Assembly (NCBI GenBank): GCA_903813345.2
Contig: CAIIXF020000006.1
Span: forward strand, 5,132,989 to 5,196,988
Reading direction: 5' to 3'
Origin: Owenia fusiformis
Taxonomy: Eukaryota > Annelida > Polychaeta > Sabellida > Oweniidae
DNA length: 64,000 nucleotides
Shown: one piece after another, positions 34,389 through 46,000 of the stretch
Numbering within the stretch: position 1 is the first letter of the stretch
Layout: each line of letters begins with the position of its first letter
Program-made: the position numbers and the translations under genes
The notes under the pieces: generated by a model
What the model was told of the DNA's origin: nothing
Database searches by the model: none
What the model saw: the letters and a program-made list of their open reading frames with translations, nothing else

Positions 34389-35792
34389 TATTATTCTTAT
34401 TTTTCTTTTTGAGTTTTCTCAATAACTATAAGGTATCCAGTAAAGACCATAATACAGTTTGTTTAGGTTCAGTATCTAGTTGGTGGGAAATTGGGTCAAA
34501 TTTTTATCTAGGTCAAAGGTCAAGAACTAGGTCAAATCCAGTACTTTGTCACTTTTTTTGATTTTCTCGGTCGTCCTTCAATATTTTCGATCCGGTTTCT
34601 TTACAATGTGTTCCTTATAAAAAAGTAGGAAACCTAGGGTCGATTTAGTTTTTTGATATCTCAAACCGATTTCGAGATATCAGTGTCCGAAAACGAGGTC
34701 CAAAAAAAAGTTCTCCGAATCAAATGTCCAGGATATTAGTCTTATAGGAAATTTTCTCAGGATTCCGAATCTGAAAACGAAATTTGGATCAGACTTCCGG
34801 TTCTGAAGTTATGGCATTTTGAAAGCTCAAAAATCGCTAAATTTGGAGCCCATGTTAAGTCAATAGGAAAAAAGATTTTATTGAAGTGAAAAATACGAAA
34901 TATAGACTGAGTTCAGCTAAATATAATGAAAACTTTTAAAAGAATGGGACCTCAAAAGCCATCTAGCTTTAAATTTTGGACACCAAAATGCCTAGGTCAA
35001 AATCTAGGTCAAATTCAAAGTTTTTCCTTATTTTTGCGATTCTGACACTACAGATTAATTATATTCTTCAAAATTTTGTATACATGTAGCCAAGAGTGTG
35101 CTAATAGTTTTAGCCTTTTGCCGTCAGAAAGTATTTTGCCCCACTTTTGAGATATGGTGTCCGAAAAGTAGGTCAAAATAAAAAGTTCTCCAAATTTAAC
35201 GTTTGAGTTATGAATTAAGAATAGAATTTTCTCAGAAATCTGAATCTGCAAACCAAATTTCGATCTAACTTCCGGTTCCGAAGTAATGGCGTGTCCAAAA
35301 AGTAGGTCAAAATAAAAATTCGCCAAACTTAACGTATGAGTTATGAATTAGGGGTAGAATTTTGTCAGGAACCTGAATCTTTAAATCAAATTTATATCCG
35401 ACTTCCGGTTCGGAAGTTATGGCATTTTGAAATTTCGGAAAATAGATCTGATGGTATCCTGATAGAAAGTCAAGAGTAGAGAAGAAAATATTGAAAAATT
35501 CATCCATCCTTCCTATCTGATCCTATCCTATCCTTCCTATCTATCCTTCCTTCGTATCCTTTCCTTCCTATCCTTCCTATCCTCTCCTATCATATCCTTT
35601 CTTCCTATTCTGTCCTATCCTATCCTTCTTTCTTATTCTATCCTATTGTTCCTTCCCATTCTATCCTATCCTACCTTCCTATGTTATCCATCCATCTTAT
35701 TCTGGATGACTCGGCTTATTTTAGATGACTGGGCTTAAAAAAGTCTAGATCTGGAGTCTGAAATTGAACTCCTTTCAATTTCCAAAGTCTAG
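34389..35792 (+). mobile_element. Helitron-like copy 5, head-to-tail with copy 4
   Basis: It begins right after the CTAG of copy 4 and ends with the same hairpin and CTAG|T at 35792 (GAAATTGAACTCCTTTCAAT loop variant). The body has AGGTCAAA words and a repeated 'AACTTCCGGTTC…AAGT…ATGGCG' segment (about 34790, 35270 and 35400). It has no ORF. Confidence 0.6.
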
Positions 35793-35939
35793 TTCTTTTA
35801 TCTTTGTTGGGATTTTTATGATTTTAGTACCAACTAAATGCTACAAACTATAAAACGTGTTAATTTTTTTTAATGAATAGACATATCAAACAACCCCTCA
35901 TGAGAGATGGTCGGAAAAATATTTTATTAAGCAGTTAAA
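35793..35939 (+). repeat. 147-bp direct repeat, right copy
   Basis: It matches 32516-32662. After it the sequence continues with AATTATCGACGG, different from what follows the left copy. This shows which flank is probably host DNA. Confidence 0.9.
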
Positions 35940-37580
35940 AATTATCGACGGACTTGATGCATAATTTGTTATGTTGTCCGAGTTTCCAAAGCAAAATTAA
36001 AGCTGTTTTTAAGAAATAATAAGTAATGTTTTCAATACATCAATATATATCGTATGGTTATGGTAAACAGTTGTGTTGACATCACGATAGCACAAATATG
36101 ATCACATTGATATGAATACACATGACACAGGATGTGGTGGAATAGCAGATTTCATGGAATTAAAAAATAAATTAAATTTGCCCACATACAGAGGTATGTT
36201 ATGACATGCGCAAAGCTCTATTTAGTGCTATTTTTATTTCAAATACTTCGGCCACTCCGATGTTTGACAACCCTTACAAAAAATCTAAGCAGTGTGCATT
36301 TTTACTTTCTGTGATATAACAAGTGGAATTCAGTAGTCGTTTTGGGTTTAATTTTCGTTCTGCATCGTAATTGTATGTGTTTTGGTGTTAAAACGTCAGC
36401 AGAAATACATGTCCATACGATGATCGGGTGAATGAAATATTTAGAAAACCAGTCTACTGCTAGGGCTATAAAATCTTGTAAAATTGAAAAGCCACCTTAT
36501 GTTGAAAAGTTTTGAACTGAAAATTCAGGAATAATTATCCCTTTGGATGGTTTGGAGACTAATTATGTTTTATGTATTATGTTTTTTTCAAAGAAATGTT
36601 TTTTTAGAAAGTTATATTTTGGATTATGACTATTTTCTGACAATGAAGACATTAACTTTTAGATCAATTCATTATCTCAATTATATACAGTAATAATAAA
36701 GTCAAACAAACTCGGAGATATTTAACTAGCAATCAACCCATCAACACACTTTTTCGAAGAAGTTGACCCCATTTTCACCAAAAATGCAACCAGTTTTTAC
36801 AATGCTTTATGCATTACTGTTCTTTATTTTGATGTATCAAATAGTTCTTGAACGAAAAACTTAATTGCTTTAAGATAAGTGTTCCCCATGTTATTTCTCC
36901 ATTGAAAAATCTCATGCTATCCATTGGTTTTAGTTCATTTTGGTCATCCAAATGCAGTATCTTTAAAGTCCTTGGAGCAATCAACTTTTCATTTTAGGAA
37001 ATCGAACATGTCTCAAAGCACATTCAAATTATGCATTCAACGATATAATAAAAGGTTGCAGTTTTGGTGAAAATTAGGTCAACATGGATCTAAAAGATAC
37101 ACCCATGTTCATGATCAGAAAATATTCATGATTCGAGTTAGAATCGTTTGAAATTGTTTGCGATAACCTACGTGCTCCTTTCTGCTCCTTTCTGGTACTT
37201 CTATCTGGAAAGTGAGAATACTGTCAATACCATAGATGATGATAAAGGTTAACTATTAATTTAGTACTACTCTTTACTAGAATACACACAATGCGAGGAT
37301 ACACTGTTTGAAATACCGCGCTTGATGTTGATGTTTTCTATATGTTAAATGAGTTACTTTTTCAGCCCCGTATATCTTAGGAAGATCCCATTTGTTTTTA
37401 TGAACTTCAAATATTGTTTACAATATTAAAGTTACTAGTTCTCTATAATTTATGATAAGATAAATAAGTTACTTGAAAAAATCGTGATTGTTAATTAAAA
37501 TATGTAAATTTGTCAATGAAATAATAGAATACAATGCTTCAAAGAAACTGTTCCCCTTGACCTAGTTTGTTATTTTTTAG
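35940..37580. other. Intron 4, distal part; nothing recognised
   Basis: AT-rich sequence without tandem arrays, inverted repeats or open frames of note. Confidence 0.5.
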
Positions 37581-37754
37581 ACTTTGGCCTAAGTCTCTGG
37601 ACGGAATGGGGAGAGTGTTCAAAAACATGTGGAGATGGAAATAGATCTCGTACTCGAAAATACGATAATCCAACACCAGCTGATGGAGGGAATGATTGCA
37701 ATGACAACAATGCTTTAATGGAAACCCAGTTCTGTAAACTTATAGATTGTCCTG
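37581..37754 (+). CDS. Host gene exon 5: thrombospondin type 1 repeat (TSP1-1)
   Basis: A 174-bp phase 1-1 exon (TTTTTTAG|AC … CCTG|GTATGG), the classic single-module TSP1 exon. It reads LWTEWGECSKTCGDG, then RSRTRKYDNPTPADGGNDC, then ETQFCKLIDCP. It keeps the WxxW C-mannosylation motif and the CSxTCG O-fucosylation motif. The third consensus cysteine (R-x-R-x-C) is Tyr here, leaving its partner in GGNDC unpaired. The second TSP1 exon of the gene keeps this Cys. Confidence 0.92.
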
Positions 37755-38365
37755 GTATGGCAATTATCTACCTGACGTCAGATTTGAACTCCCTGCAGCT
37801 TGTTGATGCTTTTTTAAAAATCAGAAGGCAATTGAATCTCAAGGGGATGTCAAACATTCAAAGCTGACGTTAGATATGAACTCCTTGCAGTTTTAAGCAA
37901 GTTGAAAAATGTTTCAATAATACAACTTAAAGTAACTTTCAATGGTTTCATCTTAAAATTAAAGTGACTTTCAGAGAATTTAGAGGCTAAAATTAGGGAT
38001 TTCAAGTAAGAAGAAAGAAAATAGTCTTACCTTTCTATTAAGATGGGTCCATATGCCAAAAACAGCTGATCCCTGGATATACATCATCTGAAAATTAGAA
38101 GCAAGAACGCATGTTTTTGACAGTCATCACAGGAAAAATAGATTATCTAAATGAAAATTGGATTAACATCATTAATTCTGAATTTTGCGTTGAATACTTT
38201 GTTAGATATGTATTCTAACATGATTATAGACTGTTTTTGATAATTGTGGTGTAGCGGTAAAAATATTATCAAAAATTAACAATATAATATATGAAAAATT
38301 ACACTCCAGATTCAAGCTTAGGCCATACCTAATGGTTATCGTGTCAGACTTGAAATTACACCTTT

Positions 38366-38682
38366 CACCCTGGGTATAGTCTGTCACGTGACTTCATGGA
38401 TGACGTGTGCGCGAATGATTCGCATTTTCTTTCGCTTTAGGTTTGTAATCACACTTTTTACATGTTTTAAGATTTTGTATCTCTGTGAAACTTGTCCCGT
38501 ACCATCAATATCTGAAGACGATCTAATTCACCAAATATCTCATCCAAGCGTGTCCCGGTTAAAGAGAAATTTGCACTTTTGTGTCTCGCAAAATGACGTG
38601 TGCGCGAGTAAATCGAATTTTACGAAGGATGGGTGCGCGAGTCTAACATATTTATATTCATTTTAAACAATTCTGCAAGCTA
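38366..38682 (+). repeat. Left arm of ~317-bp inverted repeat flanking a terminal exon
   Basis: It runs from CACCCTGGGTATAGTCTGTC to CAATTCTGCAAGCT and is inverted at 39246-39562 with about 95% apparent identity. Both arms carry an open frame for the same ~90-residue string (e.g. ILYLCETCPVPS, IHQISHPSVSRLKRN). Such conservation comes from duplication and does not indicate a gene. Confidence 0.9.
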
Positions 38683-38751
38683 GACACAATATTGATTTTG
38701 TTACAAGGTGATTTAAAAACATATGAAAAGCATACCTTTCTCCCCTTGCAG

Positions 38752-39017
38752 GAAATATGTACGCCTGCTACCACTATCCACCAGGAACTCAAAGGTTCGA
38801 AGGCCTAGAGGGTGTAGCCCTTCATACCTGGGAAGAACATAAGTATGACGAATTTCGTTTTTATGTAAGAGTTTTAAACCACGAAAATGGTTTTATGTCA
38901 TACATGTCTAAACGCTATGGCTTCATTCCATGTGAAAAAGAACTATCAAATGAAAGAATCCAGATTGATTCAATAAACAACAAAATAAAATTGTATGTAT
39001 GGGATGTCAATAAATGA
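38752..39017 (+). CDS. Candidate alternative last exon of the host gene
   Basis: A strong acceptor (CTTTCTCCCCTTGCAG|GA) opens a phase-1 frame that follows TSP1-1 exactly: GNMYACYHYPPGTQRFEG, EEHKYDEFRFYVRVLNHENG, MSKRYGFIPCEKELS, then IKLYVWDVNK and stop TGA. Splicing exons 1-5 to this exon gives 909 nt, a 302-residue secreted CLECT-TSP1 protein. AATAAA overlaps the stop codon, and poly(A) placement is not visible. I recognise no domain in the 88 residues. The exon sits in the loop between two inverted arms. It could instead be an exon of the element or a chance frame. Confidence 0.5.
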
Positions 39018-39245
39018 ATATGCTGCCGGTTTTATGAGACCGCCAAAAATTTAATTCAATTTTTGGTTCAAATTTTAATTCACCTGCAATGCCGGACAGC
39101 CCTACAAGCTATTTCAAAACATTTATTGTCATTAAACGTAGACATGTATGTGCCATACATGAAACATCTACAAAATAGCAAACTATTCTTTAACATTCTA
39201 CTTTAAGATGACAAAAACAAATGTCACGTGAGTTGCATTCTGCCT

Positions 39246-39562
39246 TAGCCTGCAGAATTGTCTCAAGTGAATAAAAATATTTTAGACTCGCGCACCCATC
39301 CTTCGTAAAATTCGATTTACTCGCGCACACGTCATTTTGCGAGACACAAAAGTGCGAATTTCTCTTTAACCGGGACACGCTTGGATGAGATATTTGGTGA
39401 ATTAGATCGTCTTCAGACATTGATGGTACGGGACAAGTTTCACAGAGATACAAAATCTTAAAACATGTAAAAAGTGTGATTACAAACCTCAAGCGAAAGA
39501 AATTGCGAATCACTCGCGCACAGGTCATCCATGAAGTCACGTGACAGACTATACCCAGGGTG
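39246..39562 (-). repeat. Right arm of the ~317-bp inverted repeat
   Basis: Reverse complement of 38366-38682. The right edge (CACGTGACAGACTATACCCA) lies ~50 bp before the Helentron's 5' terminus at 39611. Confidence 0.9.
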
Positions 39563-39754
39563 CCTTTGCAGGTTCAAAACCCAACTATGACAAATAGTTT
39601 TCTTTTTATTATGTCACCACCAAAAGTGGTGACATATTGTTATGGTCTCCGTTTTTTTCTGACGGCGTCCGGCGGTTGGAGGTTGGCGTCCGGCGGTTGG
39701 CGTCCGGCGTCCGGCGTCTGTAACAATTTCTTACAACTTCCTATAACTTAACAA

Positions 39755-41870
39755 ATACTGTTTAGACTGACTTCAATTTTTTTCTAAATCATCTACATGT
39801 TCTCAGAAGTTCAAATCTGACTTTAGATTTGACATTTGACCTTCAATGACCTTCTCAAGGTCAAAAAGGTCTTTTTTCAACTTGCTTCACATTGACTAAA
39901 TTTTTTTTCAAAATCATCTACATGTTCTCAGAAATTAAAATCTGACTTTAGATTTGACAGATTTGACATTTGACCTTCAAATCTGACTTTAGATTTGACA
40001 TTTGACCTTTAATGACCTTCTCAAGGTCAAAAAAGGTCTGTTTTCAACTTGCTTCAAATTGACTAAATTTTTTTTTCAAAATCATCTACGTGTTCTCACA
40101 AATTCAAATCTGACTTAAGATTTGACATTTTACCTTCAATGAACTTCTCAAGGTCAAAAAAGGTCACAAAGGTCTGTTTTCAACTTGCTTCAAATTGACT
40201 AAATTTTTTTTTCAAAATCATCTACGTGTTCTCACAAATTCAAATCTGACTTAAGATTTGACATTTTACCTTCAATGAACTTCTCAAGGTCAAAAAAGGT
40301 CACAAAGGTCTGTTTTCAACTTGCTTCAAATTGACTAAAAAAATTTTTCAAAATCATCTACGTGTTCTCAGAAATTCAAATCTGACTTAAGATTTGACAT
40401 TTGACCTTCAATGACCTTCTCAAAGTCAAAAAAGGTCAAAAAGGTCTTTTTTCAACTTGCTTCAAATTGACTAATTTTTTTTTCAAAATCATCTACATGT
40501 TCTCAGAAATTCAAATCTGACTTTAGATTTGACATTTGACCTTCAATGACCTTCTCAATGTCAAAAAAGGTCAAAAAGGTATTTTTTCATCTTGCTTCAA
40601 ATTGACTAAATTTTTTTTTCAAAATCATGTACATGTTCTCAGAAATTCAAATATAACTTTAGATTTGACTTTACATTTGACATTTGACCTTCAATGACCT
40701 TCTCAAGGTCAAAAAAGGTCAAAAAGGTCTGTTTTCAACTTGCTTCAAATTGACTAAATTTTTTTTTCAAAATCATCTACGTGTTCTCACAAATTCAAAT
40801 CTGACTTAAGATTTGACATTTTACCTTCAATGAACTTCTCAAGGTCAAAAAAGGTCACAAAGGTCTGTTTTCAACTTGCTTCAAATTGACTAAATTTTTT
40901 TTTCAAAATCATCTACGTGTTCTCACAAATTCAAATCTGACTTAAGATTTGACATTTTACCTTCAATGAACTTCTCAAGGTCAAAAAAGGTCACAAAGGT
41001 CTGTTTTCAACTTGCTTCAAATTGACTAAAAAATTTTTTCAAAATCATCTACGTGTTCTCAGAAATTCAAATCTGACTTAAGATTTGACATTTGACCTTC
41101 AATGACCTTCTCAAAGTCAAAAAAGGTCAAAAAGGTCTTTTTTCAACTTGCTTCAAATTGACTAATTTTTTTTTCAAAATCATCTACATGTTCTCAGAAA
41201 TTCAAATCTGACTTTAGATTTGACATTTGACCTTCAATGACCTTCTCAATGTCAAAAAAGGTCAAAAAGGTATTTTTTCATCTTGCTTCAAATTGACTAA
41301 ATTTTTTTTTCAAAATCATGTACATGTTCTCAGAAATTCAAATATAACTTTAGATTTGACTTTACATTTGACATTTGACCTTCAATGACCTTCTCAAGGT
41401 CAAAAAAGGTCAAAAAGGTCTGTTTTCAACTTGCTTCAAATTGACTAATTTTTTTTTTCAAAATCATCTATGTGTTCTCAGAAATTCAAATCTGACTTAA
41501 GATTTGACCTTTAATGACCTTCTCAAGGTCAAAAAAGGTCAAAAAGGTCAGTTTTCAACTTGCTTCAAATTGACCCAGTTTTTTTCAAAATCATCTACAT
41601 CTTTTCAGAAGTTCAAATTTGACTTTACAAGTTCTCAGAAGTTCAAATCTGACTTCACATTTGACATTTGACCTTCAATGACCTTCTCAATGAAGTATTT
41701 TTTCAACTTGCTACAAATTGACGAATTTTTTTTTCAAAATCATCTACATGTTCTAAGAAGTTCAAATCTGACTTAAGATTTGACATTTGACCTTCAATGA
41801 CCTTCTCAAGGTCAAAATAGGTCAAAAAGGTCTTTTTTCAACTTGCTTCAAATTGACTAGAGGTTATCAA
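39755..41870. repeat. Helentron 5' tandem array, ~134-170-bp monomers in a ~693-bp higher-order unit
   Basis: The monomer has ATCATCTACRTGTTCTCAGA, AAATCTGACTT, GACATTTGACCTTCAATGAC and AAGGTCAAAAAGGTCTG. Variants recur in fixed order: 40093 and 40786 start the same sequence, and 40640 and 41333 carry the same ATAACTTTAGATTTGAC variant. This gives a ~693-bp higher-order period repeated about twice with near identity. Confidence 0.9.
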
Positions 41871-42113
41871 ACTAAATCATAAACGGTGTTTCCTAAGTTC
41901 AAGACTACATATCAGTATTTTTGGTTGAAGGTCATATAAGTATATATAAGTATATATAATTTAGTCATATAAGGTCAGGGTATACAGTCCTATGAAGGTT
42001 CTACACATATTAACATTTAATTAAAATTTTGCACCAATTTTTACTTACAGATTACTTATACCATTTTCCTTTTAACCTAGGAACTGGATACTCACCCAGG
42101 AATGGCTCTACAA

Positions 42114-42206
42114 AGAGCATATAGCTGAAGAAAAGAATACATACAAGAGGCCTGAACTTAGGGAAGGGCTTATATCTATTCTTTTCTCCACCTATATGCT
42201 CTTTGA
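42114..42206 (+). other. Long imperfect hairpin upstream of the Helentron ORF
   Basis: CAAAGAGCATATAGCTGAAG and onward (42114-42142) pairs with TTCTTTTCTCCACCTATATG and the following CTCTTTG (42177-42206), leaving a ~35-base loop. It sits between the tandem array and the ORF. Its role is unknown. It could be an RNA structure in the 5' leader. Confidence 0.6.
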
Positions 42207-43012
42207 ATTCTTCAGATATAGTAAGTATATATGGATATTAGTAGGTATTAGTATATGACAGTTAAGGGAAATTTTTAGTTGAATATGAATGTTGCCCAAA
42301 TTAAAGAAAAAATTTTCTGTGTCTCAAGAATAGTTCTTGGTCTTCTCTTCATTGTGGCACTTCAACATATTCATATATGCTTCCATTCTGAAAAACTGAA
42401 CAGCTACAAATTTTCTGTCTGAAGTAAATGTCTAAGTATAATCATTTGAGAGAAAAACAGTGGAAAACAGTTACCAAAGATGAGAAGTACTGAATTAAGA
42501 AAAAAGCTTTACAACAAAAGTTCAGTGTTTCAAATATGTTGATTATTTGTTTTACAGGGATAGGTGTTTTAATCCATGAATTTCTTTGTTTCATTAATTG
42601 TATAAATCATGATTATTAAACACATATTCCTGTACAGTGATAAGTTTATTGTTGGCATGAAAGCATTAATGTTCTTCACATTTTGAAAGAAGTTGGAACA
42701 TTTGGATGTTATGATGTTATTGCAATACGTTTACATTTTCTTCAAAATAACAATTTAGTCAACAAGATTAGTAAATGAAAATACATTTAAATATAAATTT
42801 TCTTTCCATATAAATGTGCAAAGAACATTTGATATCAGTTTATTTATATTCAAAAACACTGTTTTCCTTTAACTATATAACATAAAATATAACAGCACTT
42901 TAAAAATACTCATGTTTTATTCAATAATTTGTTAAAAATCATCTGTTCTCAATTTATTGTTATTTTGTCATTTCAGACATAAACTAAAGTGATCAGCAGT
43001 TCATCGTCAACC

Positions 43013-46000
43013 ATGGAAAGAGGTGAAAAACAAAAAGAAAAGAACAGTGGTGCAGTTCAAGAGGATCCTTCAATCATAAGTAGTTGGTTCAAGAAATCAA
43101 ATAAACAAGAAAAATCTCATGCTGTACAAATAGAACTTAGTAAGTGTGAACAAGTGGAAAAAACAAAATACAGTAGAACAGAACAGTTATTGAATAATAA
43201 GAAACTAAGTAAAACCAATCAAAATGAAGATTTGACTAAAAAAAGGTATTGTGCTAAATATACGGCTGAACACAAAATGGCAAAAGAACTGTCTGAGGAT
43301 AAATCTCCCAAAAAAGATATATTACACCAAAATAAAGAATCCAAAAAGTCACGAGCTGAATATATGGCAAAATACAGAAAAAGAAAGCACGAAGAACTAT
43401 GTGAATACGAGACTTCTAGAAAGAAAATGAAAAGACAAAATCCAGAATACAAAGAAAGAGAAAATGAACTAAAAAAGAAACGACCTGGAAGAAAAAAAGA
43501 GATAACAGAAGATGTACAAAAGAAAGCAAACAAAAGACAAAATCCAGAATACAAAGAAAGAGAAAATGAACTAAAAAAGAAACGACCTGGAAGAAAAAAA
43601 GAGATAACAGAAGATGTACAAAAGAAAGCAAACAAAAGACAAAATCCAGAATACAAAGAAAGAGAAAATGAACTAAAAAAGAAACGACCTGGAAGAAAAA
43701 AGGAGATGGCAAAAATTGTACAACAGAAGGCAAACAAAAGACAAAATCCAGAATACAAAGAAAGAGAAAATGAACTAAAAAAAAAACGACCTGGAAGAAA
43801 AAAAGAGATAACAGAAGATGTACAAAAGAAAGCAAACAAAAGACAAAATCCAGAATACAAAGAAAGAGAAAATGAACTAAAAAAGAAACGACCTGGAAGA
43901 AAAAAGGAGATAGCAAAAATTGTACAACAGAAGGCAAACAAAAGACAAAATCCAGAATACAAAGAAAGAGAAATTGAACTAAAAAAGAAACGACCTGGAA
44001 GAAAAAAGGAGATGGCAAAAATTGTACAACAGAAGGCAAACAAAAGACAAAATCCAGAATACAAAGAAAGAGAAAATGAACTAAAAAAGAAACGACCTGG
44101 AAGAAAAAAAGAGATAACAGTAGATGTACAAAAGAAAGCAAACAAAAGACAAAATCCAGAATACAAAGAAAGAGAAAACAACTTGAAGAAAAAAAGACCT
44201 GGAAGAAAAAAAGAGATAGCAGCACGTGCAATAGCAAGGAAAATCAGACAGAAGAGTGATAAATACAGAAAAAAGACAACATTGCGAGAAAAAGGGAAAC
44301 ACACCGGACAACTTAAAACAGAGCAGCTGATCAAAGATTTCAATATGAACTCTTCTAAAAAGCCATTTTATGTGTGTACAGCATGTCACCAAATGTTCTA
44401 TCGTTGCAGTGTCAAGAAATTTAAAGTTTTTAATGATTCAGCAAGGCTTTGTAGTACTAAAACAAAAAGTGTCAGGGATATAGAATGGATTTGTTTGACA
44501 TGTTCTAAGCAAATCAAGAATGGTCATATTCCATCTGTGTCAGTATACAATAAAACACTATTTCCTGTTATCCCATTGGAATTGAGAGACCTTACTCCAC
44601 TTGAATGGCGATTGCTATCACCAAGATTACCATTCATGAAGTTGCGTGCTGCACCCTCCGGAGGGCAACAAAAGATAACTGGGAATGTTGTAAATGTTCC
44701 GGCAAATGTAATACAAACAGTGACATTGTTACCAAGGTTGCCAAGTAATGACAACACCATACGGGTGAAACTTAAACGACATCTGAAGTACAAGTCCTTT
44801 GTTTCTTCAGAAAATGTCAGGCCGGAAAAATTAAGAGAGGCAGCAGAAATTCTCACAAAGAAAACATTGTTTAAAGGAGAAGGTATACAAACTAATAAAA
44901 ATTGGAAATCATTTGAACCAACCATAGACGAAACTGAAAACTATTTAGAAAGGTCCAAGACACAGAAAGTAACTAGAACAGAATATCATCATGGAATTGT
45001 ACCTAAAGACAATACTAATACAATTGATGGTTTGAATTCAACTTCACCATCTAAACATGGACCAGAAGATCCTCTAAAATCTCGACAATCAACGTCTGGA
45101 ACAGAAAATCCTGAGAATGTGGTTCCTCCATTAGACAGTGCCGTTACTGAAGGTGGGAGTATGGTTCCATCACCAGCACCACTAAAATGCTTACATGATG
45201 ATTTTGTACCAACAGGAAAAGGAAAAGATAGTTCTTTAGAAATTAAATCACCACCTTCTAGTGAAAGCAAATATTTAAGTTCAGGAACACTACATGATGC
45301 CGGCATGTGTTCCTCCTCAGGTGCTAGTGTATCATTGCATTCCCAAGAATCAATGGAACCTTCTCTATCAGATGATACTAAACCTGATTTCAGTAGAAAA
45401 CAAAATGGGAAAGGTACTCTTTCAGCAATCGCTTCGTATCACCAAGGGTCGTCAACATTTAAAGACTCCAGTCGTGGCAAACAGTGTACACCGATGGCAT
45501 TTGCAGCTATTGGATACAGTTCTTTTAAAAATGCAAGGTACTGGGAAAAGCATGATATGAATTATGTTCTTCAGAGTGGTGATCATGTCTACAATTCAAA
45601 TACCCACAAGTATGACTACTATGACAGTGATGAGTTGCCAAAATATTACTATTATGAAACTAAGAAAGTTGAGATGAAGTGTGATATGTGTTACTTTGGT
45701 ATTTTGAATGAAAAACACAAAGTATTTCAAGCATTGAGCAGTGCGTTAGAACATTCATCAGATGTAATGGTTACATGTGCAGGTTTCACGACTGCTATAA
45801 TGAAACGAGAGAACAAATACTTTTGGTTTGATTCACACTCAAGAAACACCAAAGGTCTTTTACATTGTAATGGGAAAGCAGTATTGATGAGGTTTCCAAA
45901 TCTAATTGCAACTGTTAATCATATATTCAAGTTGTATGAGAATAACATTGGGTGTCAGTACCAATTGACATGTATACAGACATCTGTAGAGAAAGATTTC

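Noticed and set aside
38388-39540. Two similar ~90-116-residue open frames on opposite strands, as paired genes
   Set aside because: The similarity is explained by the inverted repeat at the DNA level. No start context, splice sites or domains were seen.
42989-43012. Upstream start of the Helentron ORF at 42989
   Set aside because: That codon is GTG and it lies just after a splice-acceptor-like TTTCAG. The ATG at 43013 has an ideal ACCATGG context.
43219-44343. Long - strand open frames (374 and 273 residues, rich in Phe/Leu/Ser)
   Set aside because: They are antisense shadows of the 102-bp repeats in the Helentron ORF. The regular hydrophobic pattern comes from the Lys/Arg/Glu codons on the other strand.
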